From JBOHHM01 sp050725495 (lineage in GTDB: Bacteria > Pseudomonadota > Gammaproteobacteria > Burkholderiales > Burkholderiaceae_C): 14,903 nucleotides of DNA. Under the pieces are notes generated by a model that made no database searches, was not told the DNA's origin, and was given only the letters and a program-made list of their open reading frames with translations. Made by a program: the position numbers and the translations under genes. The stretch spans positions 1-14,903 of the forward strand of contig JBOHHM010000287.1 of assembly GCA_050725495.1 (NCBI GenBank). The letters are read 5' to 3'. Positions 1 to 6,031 of this stretch are shown here, piece by piece; position 1 is the stretch's first letter, and every line of letters starts with the position of its first letter.

Positions 1-587
1 TCCTTGATCTGCATGTTGAGGCGGGCGCTGACCTTGAAGCCGCCTTCGGCCAGCGTGATTGCGGGTTCGAACAGCTTGGCCCAGGGCAGCTAGCCGTACT
101 GTTTGTGCACCATCTCGAGCATGCGCACCACGCCCGGCACACCGACTGAACGGCCGCCGACCACGCCATCGTAGAACGGCATGGGCTTGCCGTCGGCGCC
201 GATAAAGAGCTTTTCGTCGGCGGCCGCGGGCGCCGTTTCGCGCCCATCGAAAGCCTCGGCGTCCTTGCCGTTGTAGTGCAACAGGAAGGCACCGCCGCCG
301 ATACCGCTGGACTGCGGCTCAACCAGCGAGAGCACCATCTGGGCTGCAATGGCAGCATCGATGGCCGAGCCGCCCGCCTTGAGAACCTGGTAGCCCGCGT
401 CTGCCGCCAGGGGGTTGGCCGCAGCGATTGCAAATTTGCTGGTGGCCCAGCCGGGTTTCGGGGTGTAGCCCGAGGAGCCCTCCGGCTGAGCCGGAACGGT
501 GTAGCTGAAGTGGCTCGAAGGACTGGCGCATGCTGCCAGCAGGGCGGCCAGCGCGACTGGGGCGACGAAGGTCAACAGGCGTTTCAT
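1..587 (-). pseudogene. ggt: Gamma-glutamyltransferase (lipoprotein type), interrupted by an amber codon and cut by the window edge
   Basis: The start is ATG at 585-587 with GAGGGGAA just upstream. Residues 1-20 form a lipoprotein signal ending in LAAC (Cys20), which suggests an envelope location. The family N-terminus follows: ANPLAADAGYQVLKAGGSAIDAAIA (about 57-81), SSGIGGGAFLLHY (93-105) and FDGRETAP (113-120), where Arg116 matches the arginine that binds the glutamyl alpha-carboxylate. After HKQYG (161-165) the frame meets TAG at 90-92. It then continues as LPWAKLFEPAITLAEGGF to the left edge, which is normal family sequence. One base change (for example AAG to TAG) therefore explains the stop. 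Intact family members are about 570-600 residues and self-cleave at a threonine far downstream, so a 165-residue product cannot be active. A sequencing error is the main alternative. The gene lies downstream of the dehydrogenase on the same strand. Confidence 0.85.
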
Positions 588-677
588 GCATTCCCCTCAA
601 GGGTCTTTGATGAGCCACCATGTTACGCCTGCTGCGCGGTCCGGTCAGCCACCGAGACCAACCGGCGGGCATGCCTG

Positions 678-754
678 TTTTTTTTGTAGAGATTTTGGCC
701 CGCAGCCCGTGGAGTATGGGCGCAGGCAGCTATCAAAAATAGAGCATTTTTGAT
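678..754. repeat. Intergenic repeat of the kind dispersed in Comamonadaceae genomes
   Basis: The ggt/dehydrogenase gap holds three things: a run of eight T (678-685), an imperfect inverted repeat (about 698-708 against 718-727), and a perfect 9-bp inverted repeat ATCAAAAAT/ATTTTTGAT (732-740 and 746-754, loop AGAGC). The order TTTTGGCC, then GCGC-rich arms, then CAGCTATCAAAAAT resembles a short repeat I recall from many Comamonadaceae intergenic regions; this is memory, not a search. The A/T hairpin abuts the TGA of the dehydrogenase (754-756), so it could also serve that gene as a 3'-end structure. Only one copy is in the window. Confidence 0.5.
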
Positions 755-1512
755 CAACGCGGCGCCAGGCGAATGGCCCCGTCGAGGCGAATCACTTCGC
801 CAGTGAGCATGTCGTTTTCGATGATGTGCCTGGCCAGGCGGGCGTAGTCCTGCGGCGTTCCCAGGCGCGAAGGGAAGGGCACACCGGCAGCCAGCGAGTC
901 CTGCACTTCCTGGGGCATGCCGAACAGCATGGGCGTGCCGAAGATGCCGGGGGCAATCGTCATGTTGCGAATGCCGTTGCGCGAGAGGTCGCGCGCGATC
1001 GGCAGCGTCATGCCGACCACGCCGCCCTTGGAGGCGGCATAGGCGGCCTGGCCGATCTGGCCATCGTAGGCGGCGACGGAAGCGGTGGAAATCAGCACGC
1101 CGCGCTCGCCGGTGGCTTCGGGTTCGTTCTTGCACATGGCATCAGCTGCGAGCCGGATCATGTTGAAGCTGCCGACCAGGTTGACCATGATGGTCTTGGT
1201 GTAGACCGCCAGCGAATGCGCGCCGCCCTTGCCCACGGTCTTCTCGGCTGGGGCGATGCCGGCGCAGTTGACCAGGCCCATGAGCTTGCCCAGCGACAGC
1301 GCCTTCGCGACCACGGCCTGACCATCGGCCTCGTTGCTGACATCGCATTTGACGAAGGCGCCGCCGATCTCCTTGGCGACGGCCTCACCTTTTTCCACCT
1401 GCATGTCGGCAATCACCACGGCGGCTCCGTTGGCCGCCAGCATGCGTGCCGTGCCCTCGCCCAGGCCCGAAGCGCCGCCGGTGACGATGAATACCTTGCC
1501 TTGAATCTGCAT
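754..1512 (-). CDS. Short-chain dehydrogenase, type II 3-hydroxyacyl-CoA dehydrogenase (HSD10-like)
   Basis: This is a cytoplasmic NAD-dependent oxidoreductase of 252 residues, the classical SDR length. Visible motifs are the nucleotide loop TGGASGLG (11-18), Asp36 at the end of beta-2 (favours NAD over NADP), NCAG (82-85), Asn111, catalytic Ser145 in STAS, YAASK (158-162, Tyr158/Lys162) and the PG motif in IAPGIFGTPM (186-195). The C-terminus LDGAIRLAPR matches the HSD10 group, which oxidises 3-hydroxyacyl-CoA and 2-methyl-3-hydroxybutyryl-CoA. That points to fatty acid or isoleucine catabolism, but the exact substrate is inference. The ATG at 1510-1512 is preceded by AGGAG at good spacing. 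Its own promoter (1550-1577) and a 22-bp palindrome (1529-1550) lie directly upstream, so it is probably transcribed alone and controlled by a dimeric repressor or activator. Confidence 0.88.
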   Translation of the reverse strand: MQIQGKVFIVTGGASGLGEGTARMLAANGAAVVIADMQVEKGEAVAKEIGGAFVKCDVSNEADGQAVVAKALSLGKLMGLVNCAGIAPAEKTVGKGGAHSLAVYTKTIMVNLVGSFNMIRLAADAMCKNEPEATGERGVLISTASVAAYDGQIGQAAYAASKGGVVGMTLPIARDLSRNGIRNMTIAPGIFGTPMLFGMPQEVQDSLAAGVPFPSRLGTPQDYARLARHIIENDMLTGEVIRLDGAIRLAPR

Positions 1513-1528
1513 CTCGATCTCCTTTGGT

Positions 1529-1550
1529 TTGACGTTTACGTAAACGTCAA
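1529..1550. promoter_or_regulatory. 22-bp perfect palindrome, probable operator of the dehydrogenase gene
   Basis: Bases 1529-1550 equal their own reverse complement across all 22 positions; each half is TTGACGTTTAC. The palindrome ends 17 bases before the ATG. It overlaps the last base of the predicted -10 (1550-1555) and the expected transcription start (about 1543), which is a typical operator position. The ACGTAAACGT core resembles, as far as I recall, sites assigned to LiuR (MerR family, branched-chain amino acid and acyl-CoA catabolism). That assignment is uncertain; the palindrome itself is certain. Confidence 0.75.
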
Positions 1551-1577
1551 TTATCGATGATAAAAATGCCCGCTCAA
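1550..1577 (-). promoter_or_regulatory. Predicted sigma70 promoter of the HSD10-like dehydrogenase
   Basis: On the minus strand, TTGAGC (1572-1577) and GATAAT (1550-1555, 5 of 6 matches to consensus) are 16 bp apart. The -35 lies inside the hairpin of the terminator of the preceding iron-binding protein gene (1562-1584), so terminator and promoter share bases. Confidence 0.6.
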
Positions 1578-1584
1578 GGCGGGC
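1562..1584 (-). terminator. Rho-independent terminator after the iron-binding protein gene
   Basis: A perfect 6-bp stem GCCCGC/GCGGGC with loop TCAAG spans 1568-1584. On the minus strand it is followed by ATTTTTA (1562-1567). It lies about 95 bases past the stop of the ferric-binding protein gene. Confidence 0.7.
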
Positions 1585-1604
1585 TTGATGACGGCGCTTC
1601 GCAT

Positions 1605-1675
1605 GAATGACGGCGCTGCGCGCCTATGAAGCGTACGTCATCTCGTCATGGAGCGGCGCAGCCGCGAGGTCATTC
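1605..1675. repeat. Short GC-rich double-hairpin element downstream of the iron-binding protein gene
   Basis: The outer arms GAATGAC (1605-1611) and GTCATTC (1669-1675) are exact inverted repeats. Inside them are two perfect mini-hairpins: GGCGC-TGC-GCGCC (1612-1624) and GCGGC-GCA-GCCGC (1653-1665). TGACGGCGCT also occurs twice in tandem at the left (1589-1598, 1609-1618). It could be a small palindromic repeat unit or a 3'-UTR fold. It has no coding content and I do not recognise it. Confidence 0.4.
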
Positions 1676-1677
1676 CA

Positions 1678-2721
1678 TCATTTGAACCCCACGCGGTCCA
1701 GCATCTGCTGCACCTTGGTCTGGTTCGCGCCGACCGAGCTGATCGGAATGGTTTCGCTCTTGAACGAGCCGCCGCTGATCGCCTGCAGGGCCGGGTTGGC
1801 GACCTGCACGCCCTTGGCCACGGGCCACTCGTTGTTGCCGTTGGCAAAGTAGTTCTGAGCTTCGGGGCTGGCCAGGTATTCGAGGAACTTCACGGCGTTG
1901 GCCGGGTTCTTGGCGTTCTTCGCGACGGCGCCGCCGGCGATGTTCAGGTGCGTGCCCCAGGAAGCCTGGTTGGGAAACACCACGCCGACCTTGTCCATCA
2001 GGGCCTTGTCGTCGGGGTTGCTGGAGCGCAGCAGGCGTGCGATGTAGTAGGTGTTGGACACGGCGATCGCGCATTCGCCTGAGCCCGCGGCCTTGATCTG
2101 GTCGGTGTCGCCGCCTTTGGGGTCGCGCGCCAGGTTGGCCACCATGCCCTTGAGCCAGGCCTCGGCCTTCTGTTCGCCCAGATGCTCGGTCACGGCGCCG
2201 AACAGCGAGAGGTTGTAGGGGTGCGACCCGGAGCGGATGCACAGCTTGCCCTTGTTCTTGGGGTCACCGAGCTTTTCATAGGTGTCCACATCTTCCTTCT
2301 TGACCTTGAGCTTGTCGTAGACCACGACGCGGGCGCGGGTCGAGAAGCCGAACCAGGGCGTGCCGCCATCGGCCGCAGGCTTGGCGCGGTATTGCGCGGG
2401 AATCGCGTCTTCCAGAACCTTGGATTTGATGGGCTGGAACAGGCCGTCGACCTCGCCCTTGTACAGTCGCGCAGCGTCTACCAGCAAAATCACGTCGGCC
2501 GGCGAGGCTGTGCCCTCGGCCTTCAGACGCGCGAGAATACCGGCATCGTCGGCATCGACGCGGTTGATCTTGATGCCCGTGGCCTTGGTGAAGTTGGTGT
2601 ACAGCGCTTCGTCGGTCGAGTAGTGGCGGGCCGAGTACAGGTTCAGCACCTGCTCCTGGGCCGATGCGGCGCCAGCGGCCAGCAGCAGGGCAGAAGCGAC
2701 ATAGGCAACTTTTTTCAGCAT
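1678..2721 (-). CDS. Periplasmic Fe(3+)-binding protein of an ABC transporter (FbpA/FutA/IdiA type)
   Basis: This is a 347-residue solute-binding protein that delivers ferric iron from the periplasm to an inner-membrane permease. Residues 1-21 are a Sec signal (KK, hydrophobic core, cleavage after ASA). The mature N-terminus has LNLYSARHYSTDEALY, the signature of this group. The tyrosine pair Tyr225-Tyr226 in SNTYYIARL matches the Fe(III)-binding tyrosines of FbpA. The ATG at 2719-2721 is chosen because the signal peptide begins there and AGGAAG precedes it; upstream in-frame codons run antisense to the lipoprotein gene and show no signal. No permease or ATPase gene adjoins it, and a terminator follows (1562-1584), so it stands alone. 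Its promoter region carries a Fur-box-like site, consistent with induction under iron limitation. Confidence 0.9.
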   Translation of the reverse strand: MLKKVAYVASALLLAAGAASAQEQVLNLYSARHYSTDEALYTNFTKATGIKINRVDADDAGILARLKAEGTASPADVILLVDAARLYKGEVDGLFQPIKSKVLEDAIPAQYRAKPAADGGTPWFGFSTRARVVVYDKLKVKKEDVDTYEKLGDPKNKGKLCIRSGSHPYNLSLFGAVTEHLGEQKAEAWLKGMVANLARDPKGGDTDQIKAAGSGECAIAVSNTYYIARLLRSSNPDDKALMDKVGVVFPNQASWGTHLNIAGGAVAKNAKNPANAVKFLEYLASPEAQNYFANGNNEWPVAKGVQVANPALQAISGGSFKSETIPISSVGANQTKVQQMLDRVGFK

Positions 2722-2755
2722 GACAATTCTTCCTTGGATGGGTACAAAGCTCGCA

Positions 2756-2784
2756 ATGATAAAGCAAACACGAATCATTCTTAA
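2756..2784 (-). promoter_or_regulatory. Predicted promoter of the ferric-binding protein gene
   Basis: On the minus strand, TTAAGA (2779-2784) and TATCAT (2756-2761, 5 of 6 matches) are separated by 17 bp. This would give a leader of about 28 bases before the ATG at 2721. The Fur-box-like site lies across the spacer and the -35. Confidence 0.55.
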
Positions 2785-3703
2785 TAAATTACATAAAAAG
2801 CTGTCGGGTTGGGGTGCGCTGGCCGTGCTGGCGGGGGTTGCGACCCTGGCCGGCTGCGCGTCCGCCCCGGTGGAGGCCCCGCGCGTCGAGCTGGCTGTGC
2901 CGGTGGGGCCAGCCGTCAAGCGTCCACCGCGCATCGGCTTGGCGCTGGGCGGCGGCGCGGCCCGCGGCTTTGCCCATGTGGGGGTCATCCAGGTGCTGGA
3001 AGAAGCCGGCATCCGGCCCGACTTGGTGGTTGGCACCTCGGCCGGCAGTCTGGTGGCGTCGATCTACGCCAGCGGCAAAACCGGCGCCCAACTGCAGCAG
3101 GTGGCAGAAACCATGGAAGAGGCCGCAATCACCGACTGGACGCTGCCGATCTTCAGCCGCGGCGTGCTGCGCGGCGATGCCTTGGCGCGCTATGTGAACC
3201 AGCAGGTCGCAGGCAAGCTGATTGAAAACATGCCGCTGCCCCTGGGCATCGTGGCCACTGATCTCAACAGCGGGCAGGGCGTGCTGTTCCAGCGCGGCGA
3301 CACCGGCACGGCCGTGCGTGCCTCGAGCGCCGTGCCCTCGGTCTTTCAGCCGGTCAAGATAGGCGGGCGCGAGTATGTGGACGGCGGACTGGTATCGCCC
3401 GTGCCGGTGCACTATGCGCGCCAGATGGGCGCCGAGCTGGTGATCGCGGTCGACATTTCCAGCGCCCCGGAGGGCAACCCCGCAGGCGACTCGCTGCAGA
3501 TCCTGCTGCAGACCTTTGCCATCATGGGCAAGAGCATCAACCATTTCGAGCTGCGCGATGCGGACCTGGTGGTGCGCCCGTCCCTGGTCGGCGTCAAGAG
3601 CGCCGACTTTGCCGCCAAACGCCGTGCTATCGAGGCCGGCCGGCTGGCAATGCAGCAGCTGGTGCCCCAGCTGAAAACGACGATTGAGGTCAAAGCCCGG
3701 TAA
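2756..3703 (+). CDS. Patatin-like phospholipase, RssA-type lipoprotein
   Basis: This is a predicted serine lipid acyl hydrolase of 315 residues from ATG 2756. The N-terminus is basic, then hydrophobic, ending in the lipobox LAGC (Cys34), so a lipid-anchored envelope protein is expected. The patatin domain has the oxyanion-hole glycine loop LGGGAARG (64-71), the nucleophile elbow GTSAG (93-97, Ser95) and the DGG catalytic aspartate (Asp209). PSVFQPV before the DGG is typical of bacterial RssA/NTE-like members. The substrate is unknown. The start is not secure: no good ribosome site precedes 2756, 2738 or 2720, and this ATG coincides with the -10 of the divergent iron gene. However, no later ATG leaves an intact signal peptide. 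Confidence 0.85.
   Translation: MIKQTRIILNKLHKKLSGWGALAVLAGVATLAGCASAPVEAPRVELAVPVGPAVKRPPRIGLALGGGAARGFAHVGVIQVLEEAGIRPDLVVGTSAGSLVASIYASGKTGAQLQQVAETMEEAAITDWTLPIFSRGVLRGDALARYVNQQVAGKLIENMPLPLGIVATDLNSGQGVLFQRGDTGTAVRASSAVPSVFQPVKIGGREYVDGGLVSPVPVHYARQMGAELVIAVDISSAPEGNPAGDSLQILLQTFAIMGKSINHFELRDADLVVRPSLVGVKSADFAAKRRAIEAGRLAMQQLVPQLKTTIEVKAR
2769..2783. promoter_or_regulatory. Fur-box-like site
   Basis: The core GAATCATTC (2772-2780) matches the centre of the 7-1-7 Fur model (TGAnAATnATTnTCA) fully; the flanks CAC and TTA match only partly. Its position over the predicted promoter of a ferric-iron binding protein fits repression by Fe-loaded Fur. Binding is inferred. Confidence 0.55.
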
Positions 3704-3730
3704 ACGGCCTGCTTTGTCGGTCAAAGGCGT

Positions 3731-3761
3731 AAAAAAAGGCCTCGTCTTGCGACGAGGCCTT
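3731..3761 (-). terminator. Strong rho-independent terminator (phasin side)
   Basis: A perfect 11-bp stem (3736-3746 with 3751-3761, core GGCCTCGTC/GACGAGGCC) has loop TTGC. On the minus strand it runs straight into seven T (3731-3737). It ends the phasin transcript, about 140 bases past the stop codon. It may also stop the patatin transcript from the other side, although the plus strand has no U-run. Confidence 0.85.
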
Positions 3762-3896
3762 GAACGAATCCCTGAACCCTGAGGTTTCGAAAGGACCCGA
3801 GGAGACAACTGGCAGGAACCGCAGTTCCAATGTGTTCAGTATCGGGTTGACTCTGTCTTAAATGTAGAGTTTCCTCCCAATTTCAAGCCCTGGAAA
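3762..3896 (-). other. Long phasin 3' untranslated region
   Basis: There are 135 bases between the phasin stop and its terminator, with no open frame of note and one small hairpin (GGAAC-CGCA-GTTCC, 3815-3828). This is unusually long for a 3'-UTR in such a compact region and could give rise to a small RNA ending at the strong terminator. I do not see a convincing internal promoter. Confidence 0.35.
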
Positions 3897-4442
3897 TCAA
3901 CGCTTTTTGGCGGTGGCGGTCTTGGTGGCATTCACAGCGCTGGCGGCAACCGTGTTGAAGTTGGCTTCGGCGACATCGCTGGCCTGCTTCACAGCCTTCT
4001 GCACGGACTCGAAAGCGTTGCTGGCGGCGGTGACAGCGCTCTTCAGCACAGCCACGGCGGTTTCAGAACCGGCCGGCGCGTTCTTGGCGGCGCTGTCCAC
4101 CAGGCTGACGAAAGTCTTCTGGACTTCAGCGGCCTCGGTTTCGAAAGCCTTGCCGAACTCGGCACCCGTGCCCGAAGCGATGTCATAGAGGTGACGGCTG
4201 TAGGCGGCGGTCTTCTCAGCCAGGGGCTGGAACAGGCCGGCTTGCAGGGCCAGCAGTTCCTGGGCGTCCTTGACGCTCAACAGGGCTTGCGTGTGGCTGG
4301 CAGCTTCGGACAGGGCGGCCTTGGAAGCGGTCACGTTCAGTTCGACCAGTTTCTCAACGCCTTCAAAGGCCTTATTGGTCAGACCAAACAGGGTTTCGAA
4401 ATTGGCTTTCTGGGCGGCCAGGATTTGTTCAGCAGTCAGCAT
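3897..4442 (-). CDS. phaP: Phasin family protein (PHB granule-associated)
   Basis: This is a 181-residue amphipathic, helical protein rich in Ala, Lys and Glu, without Cys or a signal peptide. It opens with MLTAEQILAAQKANFETLFG, the characteristic start of betaproteobacterial phasins, followed by FEGVEKLVELNVTASKAAL and heptad-like helices. It ends in a basic, Ala/Thr/Lys-rich tail (KTATAKKR). Phasins coat polyhydroxybutyrate granules and control their size and number. The ATG at 4440-4442 follows GGAGAA at normal spacing; a TTG six codons upstream overlaps that ribosome site and is rejected. The gene has its own promoter (4530-4557) bracketed by two PhaR-like sites, and its own terminator. 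Several phasin paralogues per genome are usual, so the exact paralogue is unknown. Confidence 0.9.
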   Translation of the reverse strand: MLTAEQILAAQKANFETLFGLTNKAFEGVEKLVELNVTASKAALSEAASHTQALLSVKDAQELLALQAGLFQPLAEKTAAYSRHLYDIASGTGAEFGKAFETEAAEVQKTFVSLVDSAAKNAPAGSETAVAVLKSAVTAASNAFESVQKAVKQASDVAEANFNTVAASAVNATKTATAKKR

Positions 4443-4506
4443 TGCTCGTTCTCCAATCAAAATGGTGGTGGATCAAAATCTGCTCTGCTGGCCCTCGCCT
4501 GTTTTT

Positions 4507-4521
4507 TGTTGCAGTGCAGCA
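4507..4521. promoter_or_regulatory. PhaR-like operator, promoter-proximal copy
   Basis: The site is the near-palindrome TGTTGCA-G-TGCAGCA. On the minus strand it contains CTGC-ACT-GCAA, one base off the CTGC-N3-GCAG motif described for the PHB regulator PhaR. It begins just past the -10, over the expected phasin transcription start, which suits a repressor released by PHB. Confidence 0.55.
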
Positions 4522-4529
4522 TGACCCGA

Positions 4530-4557
4530 AGTATAGGGATTTAAAAACCGTTTGCAA
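4530..4557 (-). promoter_or_regulatory. phaP: Phasin sigma70 promoter
   Basis: On the minus strand, TTGCAA (4552-4557) and TATACT (4530-4535) are separated by 16 bp. This is the best promoter match in the window, as expected for an abundant protein. The predicted leader is about 80 bases. Confidence 0.7.
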
Positions 4558-4565
4558 GAGGTTTT

Positions 4566-4580
4566 TGCTGCGGTGCAACA
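4566..4580. promoter_or_regulatory. PhaR-like operator, upstream copy
   Basis: TGCTGCGGTGCAACA on the plus strand matches the minus strand of the promoter-proximal site (TGCTGCACTGCAACA) at 13 of 15 positions, so the two are inverted copies with centres 59 bp apart. This copy lies 9 bp upstream of the phasin -35 and about 58 bases before the deacetylase ATG, so it could affect both divergent genes. Confidence 0.55.
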
Positions 4581-4637
4581 AATTTAGAGACGAATTTCTA
4601 GATGCCGGGGTTTTCATCGTCCCGACACAATCGAGCC

Positions 4638-5588
4638 ATGCAGGCTTATTACTCCGATCATTTCGTCTTGCCGCTGCCCCAGGGCCACCGCTTTCCGATG
4701 GCCAAGTACCGGCTGTTGCGCGACCGGGTGGCGGTCGAGTTGCCGCAGGTGCGCATGAGCGAGGCGCCGCGCGCCAGCGATGGCGAACTGGCGCTGGCCC
4801 ATAGCCCGGCCTACATCGGGGCCATCGCGGACGGCACAGTCAGTGCCCAGCTCATGCGCGAGATTGGTTTTCCCTGGAGCGCTGCCATGGTTGAGCGTTC
4901 GCGTCGCTCGGTCGGGGCCACCGTGGCCGCCGCGCGCGCAGCCCTGGGCCTGGGCCAGGCGAGGGCATGCGCCGGGGTCGCCGCCAACATGGCAGGCGGC
5001 ACGCACCATGCGCATGCCGACCGCGGGGGCGGCTTCTGCGTGTTCAACGACAGTGCGGTTGCCGCCCGGCTGGTCCAGGCCGAATGGCTCAGAGGCCATC
5101 GTCTGCCCTTGAAGGTGGCGGTCATCGATCTCGACGTGCACCAGGGCAATGGCACGGCCAGCATATTTCGCAACGACAGCAGCGTCTTCACCTTGTCGCT
5201 GCACGGGGCTCGAAATTTCCCGTTTCGAAAGGAAGCGAGCGACCTTGACGTCGACCTGCCCGATGGCTGCGGCGATGACGACTACCTGCAGGCGCTGCAG
5301 GGGGCGCTGGACGAGCTCGATCGCCGCTTTGCGCCGGGCCTGGTGATCTACCTGGCCGGGGCCGACCCGTTCGAAGGCGACCGCCTGGGGCGGCTCAGGC
5401 TCAGCTACGACGGCCTGGAGGCCCGCGACCGCCGCGTGTTCGACTGGGCCTGGCATAGGCGCATTCCGCTGGCCCTTGCCATGGCCGGGGGCTACGGCGT
5501 GAGGATCGAGGAAACCGTAGAGGTACAGATGGCTACCTACCGGGTCGCCGTGGACTACTGGCAGCGCTGGCAAAATCTGGGCCGATGA
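4638..5588 (+). CDS. Histone deacetylase superfamily protein, class IV (HDAC11-like)
   Basis: This is a zinc-dependent amide hydrolase of 316 residues. The N-terminus YYSDHFVLPLPQGHRFPMAK is the usual start of this bacterial group. Catalytic and metal residues are all present: GGTHHA with His123-His124, DLDVHQGNGT with ligands Asp166 and His168, third ligand Asp243 in GADPFEGDRLG, and Tyr286 in the GGY loop. The EGDRLG wording instead of the class I DPLG type recalls human HDAC11 (class IV), a lysine de-fatty-acylase; that comparison is from memory. Candidate substrates are acyl-lysine proteins or acylated small amines, which is unproven. The ATG at 4638 is preferred over 4602 because conserved sequence begins there, although its ribosome site is weak. 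Its stop overlaps the thioesterase start by 4 bp (ATGA), so the two are co-translated. Confidence 0.88.
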   Translation: MQAYYSDHFVLPLPQGHRFPMAKYRLLRDRVAVELPQVRMSEAPRASDGELALAHSPAYIGAIADGTVSAQLMREIGFPWSAAMVERSRRSVGATVAAARAALGLGQARACAGVAANMAGGTHHAHADRGGGFCVFNDSAVAARLVQAEWLRGHRLPLKVAVIDLDVHQGNGTASIFRNDSSVFTLSLHGARNFPFRKEASDLDVDLPDGCGDDDYLQALQGALDELDRRFAPGLVIYLAGADPFEGDRLGRLRLSYDGLEARDRRVFDWAWHRRIPLALAMAGGYGVRIEETVEVQMATYRVAVDYWQRWQNLGR

Positions 5589-6031
5589 GCCAACACCAGC
5601 CTGTCAGACCACAACCCGAGCCCCGCAACGCCTACAAAGCGTTCCGCAACATCAGCACGCGCTGGATGGACAACGACGCCTATGGGCATGTGAACAACGT
5701 CGTTTACTACAGCTGGTTCGACACCGCCGTCAACGCCCATCTGATCGAGCAGGGCGCCCTGGACATCCACCACGGCGACACCATTGGCCTGGTGATCGAA
5801 ACCCAGTGCAACTATTTTGCGTCACTGGCATTTCCGCAGACCATCGAGGCCGGCATTCGGGTGGCCAACATCGGCTCATCCAGCGTGCGCTACGAAGTGG
5901 GCCTGTTTGCGCAGGGCGAGCCTTTGACGGCGGCCAAGGGCCATTTTGTCCATGTCTACGTCGACAGGCAAAGCCGCCGTCCGGTGCCCTTGCCCGACAA
6001 GCTCAAGTCTGTTCTGGAGGTCCTCGCATGA
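5585..6031 (+). CDS. Hotdog-fold acyl-CoA thioesterase (YbgC/4-hydroxybenzoyl-CoA thioesterase type)
   Basis: This 148-residue single-hotdog protein hydrolyses acyl-CoA to free acid and CoA. The active-site segment RWMDNDAYGHVNNVVYYSWF (26-45) has the family aspartate (Asp31) followed by GHVNN. The rest fits the fold: a substrate-facing IETQCNYFASLAFPQTIEAG strand pair and VRYEVGLF. Acyl preference cannot be read from the sequence. It is the middle gene of a three-gene operon: its ATG overlaps the deacetylase TGA, and its own TGA overlaps the nitroreductase ATG, both as ATGA. Such coupling suggests the three products are needed together, possibly with the deacylase and thioesterase acting on related acyl groups. 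That link is inference. Confidence 0.88.
   Translation: MSQHQPVRPQPEPRNAYKAFRNISTRWMDNDAYGHVNNVVYYSWFDTAVNAHLIEQGALDIHHGDTIGLVIETQCNYFASLAFPQTIEAGIRVANIGSSSVRYEVGLFAQGEPLTAAKGHFVHVYVDRQSRRPVPLPDKLKSVLEVLA

Noticed and set aside
2722..3036. N-terminal extension of the iron-binding protein by 105 codons
   Set aside because: It is antisense to the lipoprotein gene and would bury the signal peptide; a ribosome site and signal start at 2721 instead.
4443..4460. Phasin start at an upstream TTG
   Set aside because: The extra six codons include the ribosome site used by the ATG at 4442, where the conserved MLTAEQ begins.
4614..5573. A 319-codon minus-strand frame opposite the deacetylase
   Set aside because: The deacetylase strand holds every catalytic motif; the antisense product is low-complexity and unrecognisable.
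5806..6027. N-terminal extension of the nitroreductase frame
   Set aside because: It passes through the thioesterase gene out of frame; GGAGG and the ATGA overlap mark 6028 as the start.
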